Source: Teichococcus oryzae (lineage in GTDB: Bacteria > Pseudomonadota > Alphaproteobacteria > Acetobacterales > Acetobacteraceae). From it: DNA of 64,000 nucleotides. Positions 61,180 to 64,000 of this stretch are shown here, in pieces. Every line of letters starts with the position of its first letter. The stretch's first letter is position 1. Where the stretch lies: positions 806,001-870,000 of the forward strand of contig NZ_VUKA01000001.1 in the NCBI RefSeq assembly GCF_008386565.1. Reading direction: 5' to 3'. A model generated the notes under the pieces. That model did not search any database, was not told where the DNA came from, and saw only the letters and a program-made list of their open reading frames with translations. A program made the position numbers and the translations under genes.

Positions 61180-63246
61180 ATGTCCACTTCCCCCCGCCTT
61201 CAGCAGGCCTGGCCAATGCCCGGCAGCCGCATGGCCGAAGCGGTGCGCTGCCATGACTGGGCCGCAACGCCGCTCGGCCCCATCCAGGACTGGCCGCCCG
61301 CCCTTCGGATCGTGGTGGACATGATGCTGGCCTCGACCTTCCCCAAATGCCTGTGCTGGGGGCCGGACCTGATCGCCATCCACAATGATGCGTTCCTGCC
61401 GATCCTTGGCGACAAGCCCGCGCTGGGCCGGTCGTTTCGCGACGTGTGGCCGGAAGCCTGGCCCTCCCTGGGGCCGATCTGCGACGACGCGCTGGCTGGC
61501 AAGGCCACCTTTGTCGAGGATTTCCGCCTGGAGATCGACCGCCACGGCTATCTGGAGGAAGTCTTTCTAACCTTCTGCTACAGCCCGGTGCGGGATGAAA
61601 CCGGCGCGGTCGCCGGCTTCATGGACACGGTGATGGAAACCACCGGCAAGATGGTGGCCGAGCGCAACCTGGAGCGCGAGCGGCAACGCCTGGATGCCCT
61701 GAATGCCACGTTGGAGCAGCGCGTGGCGGAGCGGACCGCCGACCGGGACCGCATGTGGCGCCTGTCCGGCGACATGATGCTGCTGGCCGATTTCAACGGC
61801 CGCATCCATGCGGTCAATCCGGCCTGGACCATGGTGCTGGGCTGGACGGAAGCCGAGCTGATCGGCAGCAACATATTCGACCTGCTGCATCCGGAGGACA
61901 TGCCGCGCACGAGGGAGGCCATCGGCGTGCTGGCAGCGGGGCGGCAGGTGCGCTCCTTCGACAACCGCTACCGCCACCGGGATGGCGGTTATCGCTGGAT
62001 CACCTGGACCGCCTCTCCCGGCGAAGGGCTCATCCACGCCGCGGGGCGGGACGTCACCGTGGAAAAGGACCAGGCGGCGGCGCTGCTGGAGGCGGAAGCC
62101 CAGCTGCGCCAGTCGCAGAAGATGGAGGCGGTCGGCCAGCTCACCGGCGGGCTGGCGCATGACTTCAACAACCTGCTGACCGGCATCACCGGCAGCCTGG
62201 ACCTGATCGCGATGCGGCTGGCCCAGGGCCAGTCGGACGGCCTGGAACGCTACATCGATTCCGCCCAGCGCGCCGCGGAGCGGGCCGCGGCGCTCACCCA
62301 CCGGCTGCTGGCCTTCAGCCGGCGGCAGCCGCTGGACCCGCGGCCGGTGCAGCCCGACATGCTGGTGGGCGGGATGCTGGACCTGATCGGCCGCACCGTC
62401 GGGCCGGCCATCCAGGTGGAAACCGCGCTGGAGAACGGCACCTGGCCGATCCTGTGCGATGCCAACCAGCTTGAGAACGCGCTGCTCAACCTTTGCATCA
62501 ATGCCCGCGATGCCATGCCCCAGGGCGGCACCCTGGTGCTGAGCACGCGCAACCATGTGCGGCAATCGGCGCCCGGCGCGGAGCCGAAGGGGGATTACGT
62601 GGCCATCGCCGTGCGGGACACCGGCACCGGCATGACGCCGGAAGTCGCGGCGCGCGCCTTCGACCCGTTCTTCACCACCAAGCCGCTTGGCACCGGCACG
62701 GGGCTTGGTTTGTCGATGATCTATGGCTTCGCCCACCAGTCGGGCGGGGAGGCGGTGATCGAGACCGCCCCGGGCGAGGGCACCGAGGTCCGGCTGCTGT
62801 TGCCGCGGCACAACGGCACCGTTCTTCCCGCGCGGTCGCTGGGCGAAACCGCCCTGCCGGCGGAAGGGGCGGGCGAGACCATCCTGCTGGTGGAGGACGA
62901 GGCGGCGATCCGCATGCTGGTCGCCGACCAGCTGGAAGATCTCGGCTACAGCGTCCTGCAAGCCGCGGACGGGCCTTCGGGCCTGGAGATCCTCCGCTCC
63001 GGCGTGGCGGTGGACCTGGTGATCTCCGATATCGGCCTGCCGGGCGGCATGACCGGCCGGCAAATGGCCGAGGCCGGACTGCAAAGCCGGCCAAACCTCG
63101 CCGTCCTGTTCATCACCGGCTACGCGGCATCGGCGGCGCTGGGGGAAACCCAGCTGCCGCCCAACATGTCGGTGCTGACCAAGCCCTTCCCCCTGACCGA
63201 GCTGGCGCGGCGGGTGCGCGCGCTGCTGCGGGGACGGGGCGCCTGA
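61180..63246 (+). CDS. Hybrid sensor histidine kinase/response regulator with PAS domains
   Basis: A soluble 688-residue two-component protein. Two PAS-type sensory domains (about 50-150 and 185-300; the first begins AATPLGPIQDWPPALR as in many photoreceptor-like or metabolite-sensing kinases) are followed by the H-box H327 (GGLAHDFNNLLTGITG). The ATPase domain has ENALLNLCINARDAM, DTGTGM and GTGLGLSMIYGF. The C-terminal receiver carries D617 (LVISDIGLPGGMTG) and KPFPLTEL. No transmembrane helix is seen. Start: ATG 61180 is preferred; GTG 61132 adds 16 residues. No partner regulator is adjacent. Confidence 0.9.
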   Translation: MSTSPRLQQAWPMPGSRMAEAVRCHDWAATPLGPIQDWPPALRIVVDMMLASTFPKCLCWGPDLIAIHNDAFLPILGDKPALGRSFRDVWPEAWPSLGPICDDALAGKATFVEDFRLEIDRHGYLEEVFLTFCYSPVRDETGAVAGFMDTVMETTGKMVAERNLERERQRLDALNATLEQRVAERTADRDRMWRLSGDMMLLADFNGRIHAVNPAWTMVLGWTEAELIGSNIFDLLHPEDMPRTREAIGVLAAGRQVRSFDNRYRHRDGGYRWITWTASPGEGLIHAAGRDVTVEKDQAAALLEAEAQLRQSQKMEAVGQLTGGLAHDFNNLLTGITGSLDLIAMRLAQGQSDGLERYIDSAQRAAERAAALTHRLLAFSRRQPLDPRPVQPDMLVGGMLDLIGRTVGPAIQVETALENGTWPILCDANQLENALLNLCINARDAMPQGGTLVLSTRNHVRQSAPGAEPKGDYVAIAVRDTGTGMTPEVAARAFDPFFTTKPLGTGTGLGLSMIYGFAHQSGGEAVIETAPGEGTEVRLLLPRHNGTVLPARSLGETALPAEGAGETILLVEDEAAIRMLVADQLEDLGYSVLQAADGPSGLEILRSGVAVDLVISDIGLPGGMTGRQMAEAGLQSRPNLAVLFITGYAASAALGETQLPPNMSVLTKPFPLTELARRVRALLRGRGA

Positions 63247-63261
63247 CCGAAAGGCGCGCGG

Positions 63262-63669
63262 TCAGGCGGGCTCGAAATCCATGGCCACGCCGTTGATGCA
63301 GTAGCGCAGGCCGGAGGGTGGCGGCCCGTCCGGGAAGACATGCCCCAGATGGCTGCCGCAATTGGCGCAATGCACCTCGGTCCGCACCATGCCATAGGAG
63401 CGGTCGGTGCTGGTTTCCACCGCGCCCTCCAGGGGTTCGCCAAAGCTCGGCCAGCCGGTGCCGCTTTCGAACTTGCCGCCGGAAGCGAACAGCGCCTGCC
63501 CGCAGCCGGCGCAGGCGAAGCGGCCCTGGCGCTTTTCATGCAACAGTGCGCAGCTGCCGGGGCGCTCCGTGCCATGGCGGCGCATCACCTGGTATTGTTC
63601 CGGCGTCAGGCGCTGGCGCCACTCGGCGTCGCTCAGGGTGAAGGGATAGGTTTTTTCGGCGAGAGCCAT
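63262..63669 (-). CDS. msrB: Peptide-methionine (R)-S-oxide reductase MsrB
   Basis: MsrB repairs methionine-R-sulfoxide in proteins. The 135-residue protein has the zinc-binding cysteines C53/C56 and C101/C104 (CAGC, CANC), the conserved SGTGWPSF and catalytic C124 in RYCINGVAMDF. Start at 63669 has GGAGG 7 nt upstream. It is convergent with the hybrid kinase; only 15 bp separate the stops. No msrA is in the window. Confidence 0.95.
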   Translation of the reverse strand: MALAEKTYPFTLSDAEWRQRLTPEQYQVMRRHGTERPGSCALLHEKRQGRFACAGCGQALFASGGKFESGTGWPSFGEPLEGAVETSTDRSYGMVRTEVHCANCGSHLGHVFPDGPPPSGLRYCINGVAMDFEPA

Positions 63670-63742
63670 GCCGTTGCCTCCGTCTCGGGTCCGGTTCCCC
63701 ATATGGGGCGGCGCGGCGGCGGCGCCACGCCCCCCCACCGGA

Positions 63743-64000
63743 TCAGATCCCGGCTGCGTCCAGCTTCAGGATAGCGCGGGCAAGGGCCTGTGCGCGGGGC
63801 ACCAGCGTCGCCACCTCCAGATATTCCTCGGGGCTGTGGGCGCGGCCGCCGACCGGGCCGACAGCGCACAGGGTGGGGGCACCCTGCGCGGCGGTGAAGC
63901 CGCTATCGGCGCAGCCGCCGGCGAACTCCGCCTGGGTGTCGAGGCCGCTTTCGGCCGCCGCCTGCCGGTACAGCGCGAAAACCGCCTCGGTGCCGGCGTT
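63743..64000 (-). CDS. M20-family metallopeptidase, C-terminal fragment
   Basis: The last 85 residues of a protein that continues past the right edge. The sequence GGCADSGFTAAQGAPTLCAV, then GPVGGRAHSPEEYLEVATLV, matches the end of M20 peptidases of the carboxypeptidase G2/ArgE/DapE type, with the His of the RAHSPEEY motif acting as a metal ligand in that family. Substrate cannot be set from the fragment. It lies 73 bp upstream of the msrB start on the same strand. Confidence 0.75.
   Translation of the reverse strand, partial: NAGTEAVFALYRQAAAESGLDTQAEFAGGCADSGFTAAQGAPTLCAVGPVGGRAHSPEEYLEVATLVPRAQALARAILKLDAAGI

Noticed and set aside
1-64000. CRISPR array, insertion sequences, prophage or rRNA
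   Set aside because: No regularly spaced repeats, transposase or integrase motifs, phage structural proteins or rRNA segments were noticed anywhere in the window.

Overview
The window is a GC-rich (roughly 70% G+C), gene-dense bacterial chromosome segment. Gene content points to an alphaproteobacterium of the Rhodospirillales/Acetobacteraceae type, with a Roseomonas-like genome as the best guess. The supporting markers are an EipB/DUF1849 protein, a short HdaA-type DnaA homologue beside polyphosphate genes, a CIO-type bd oxidase with a DUF2474 subunit, and a DUF2066-PgsA-like-AI2E-hda string. This assignment comes from gene families, not from a marker search. I see no phage, transposase, CRISPR array or rRNA. 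One tRNA (Leu, anticodon CAA) is present.

Layout: 1-2504 is the end of a chemotaxis operon (cheW fragment, cheY, cheB, cheR). 2653-5257 is a cyanide-insensitive-type quinol oxidase operon on the minus strand. 5403-12310 is a catabolic island: an SDR, a HisD-like alcohol dehydrogenase, a GntP-type permease, a CRYL1-like hydroxyacid dehydrogenase and two LacI regulators, with visible LacI-style operators. 12491-14573 holds an uncharacterised envelope pair. 14584-16310 is purMN. 16386-24789 runs DUF2066, CDP-alcohol phosphatidyltransferase, AI-2E permease, hda, ppk1, ppx, then rnd convergent. aspS and eipB follow.

27766-32681 holds a siderophore-interacting reductase with a possible Fur box, a two-component system, an MFS permease and small proteins. 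32747-45820 contains a 3-hydroxyisobutyryl-CoA hydrolase-like gene, an orphan PotA-like ATPase, PepSY genes, an RND efflux operon ending in a ChaC-like gene with its TetR regulator, and a PotD/B/C-like uptake operon that lacks its own ATPase. The orphan ATPase probably serves that operon.

45860-52852 contains tRNA-Leu overlapped by a GNAT gene, a MotA/MotB-like envelope trio, an inositol monophosphatase, efp and a DUF445 gene. 52955-55131 is a znuCB zinc importer behind a clear Zur-type palindrome with a 43-codon leader gene, then ridA. 55506-61071 contains sugar-modification genes (extended SDR, DegT aminotransferase), an FAD dehydrogenase and a polytopic membrane protein. The window ends with a hybrid histidine kinase, msrB and the C-terminus of an M20 peptidase.

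The most interesting stretches are the operator-controlled catabolic island (substrate unknown), the separated ABC ATPase, the Zur-linked 43-aa membrane peptide, the tRNA/GNAT overlap, the three-gene proton-channel envelope system, and the repeated placement of stop codons inside terminator hairpins.
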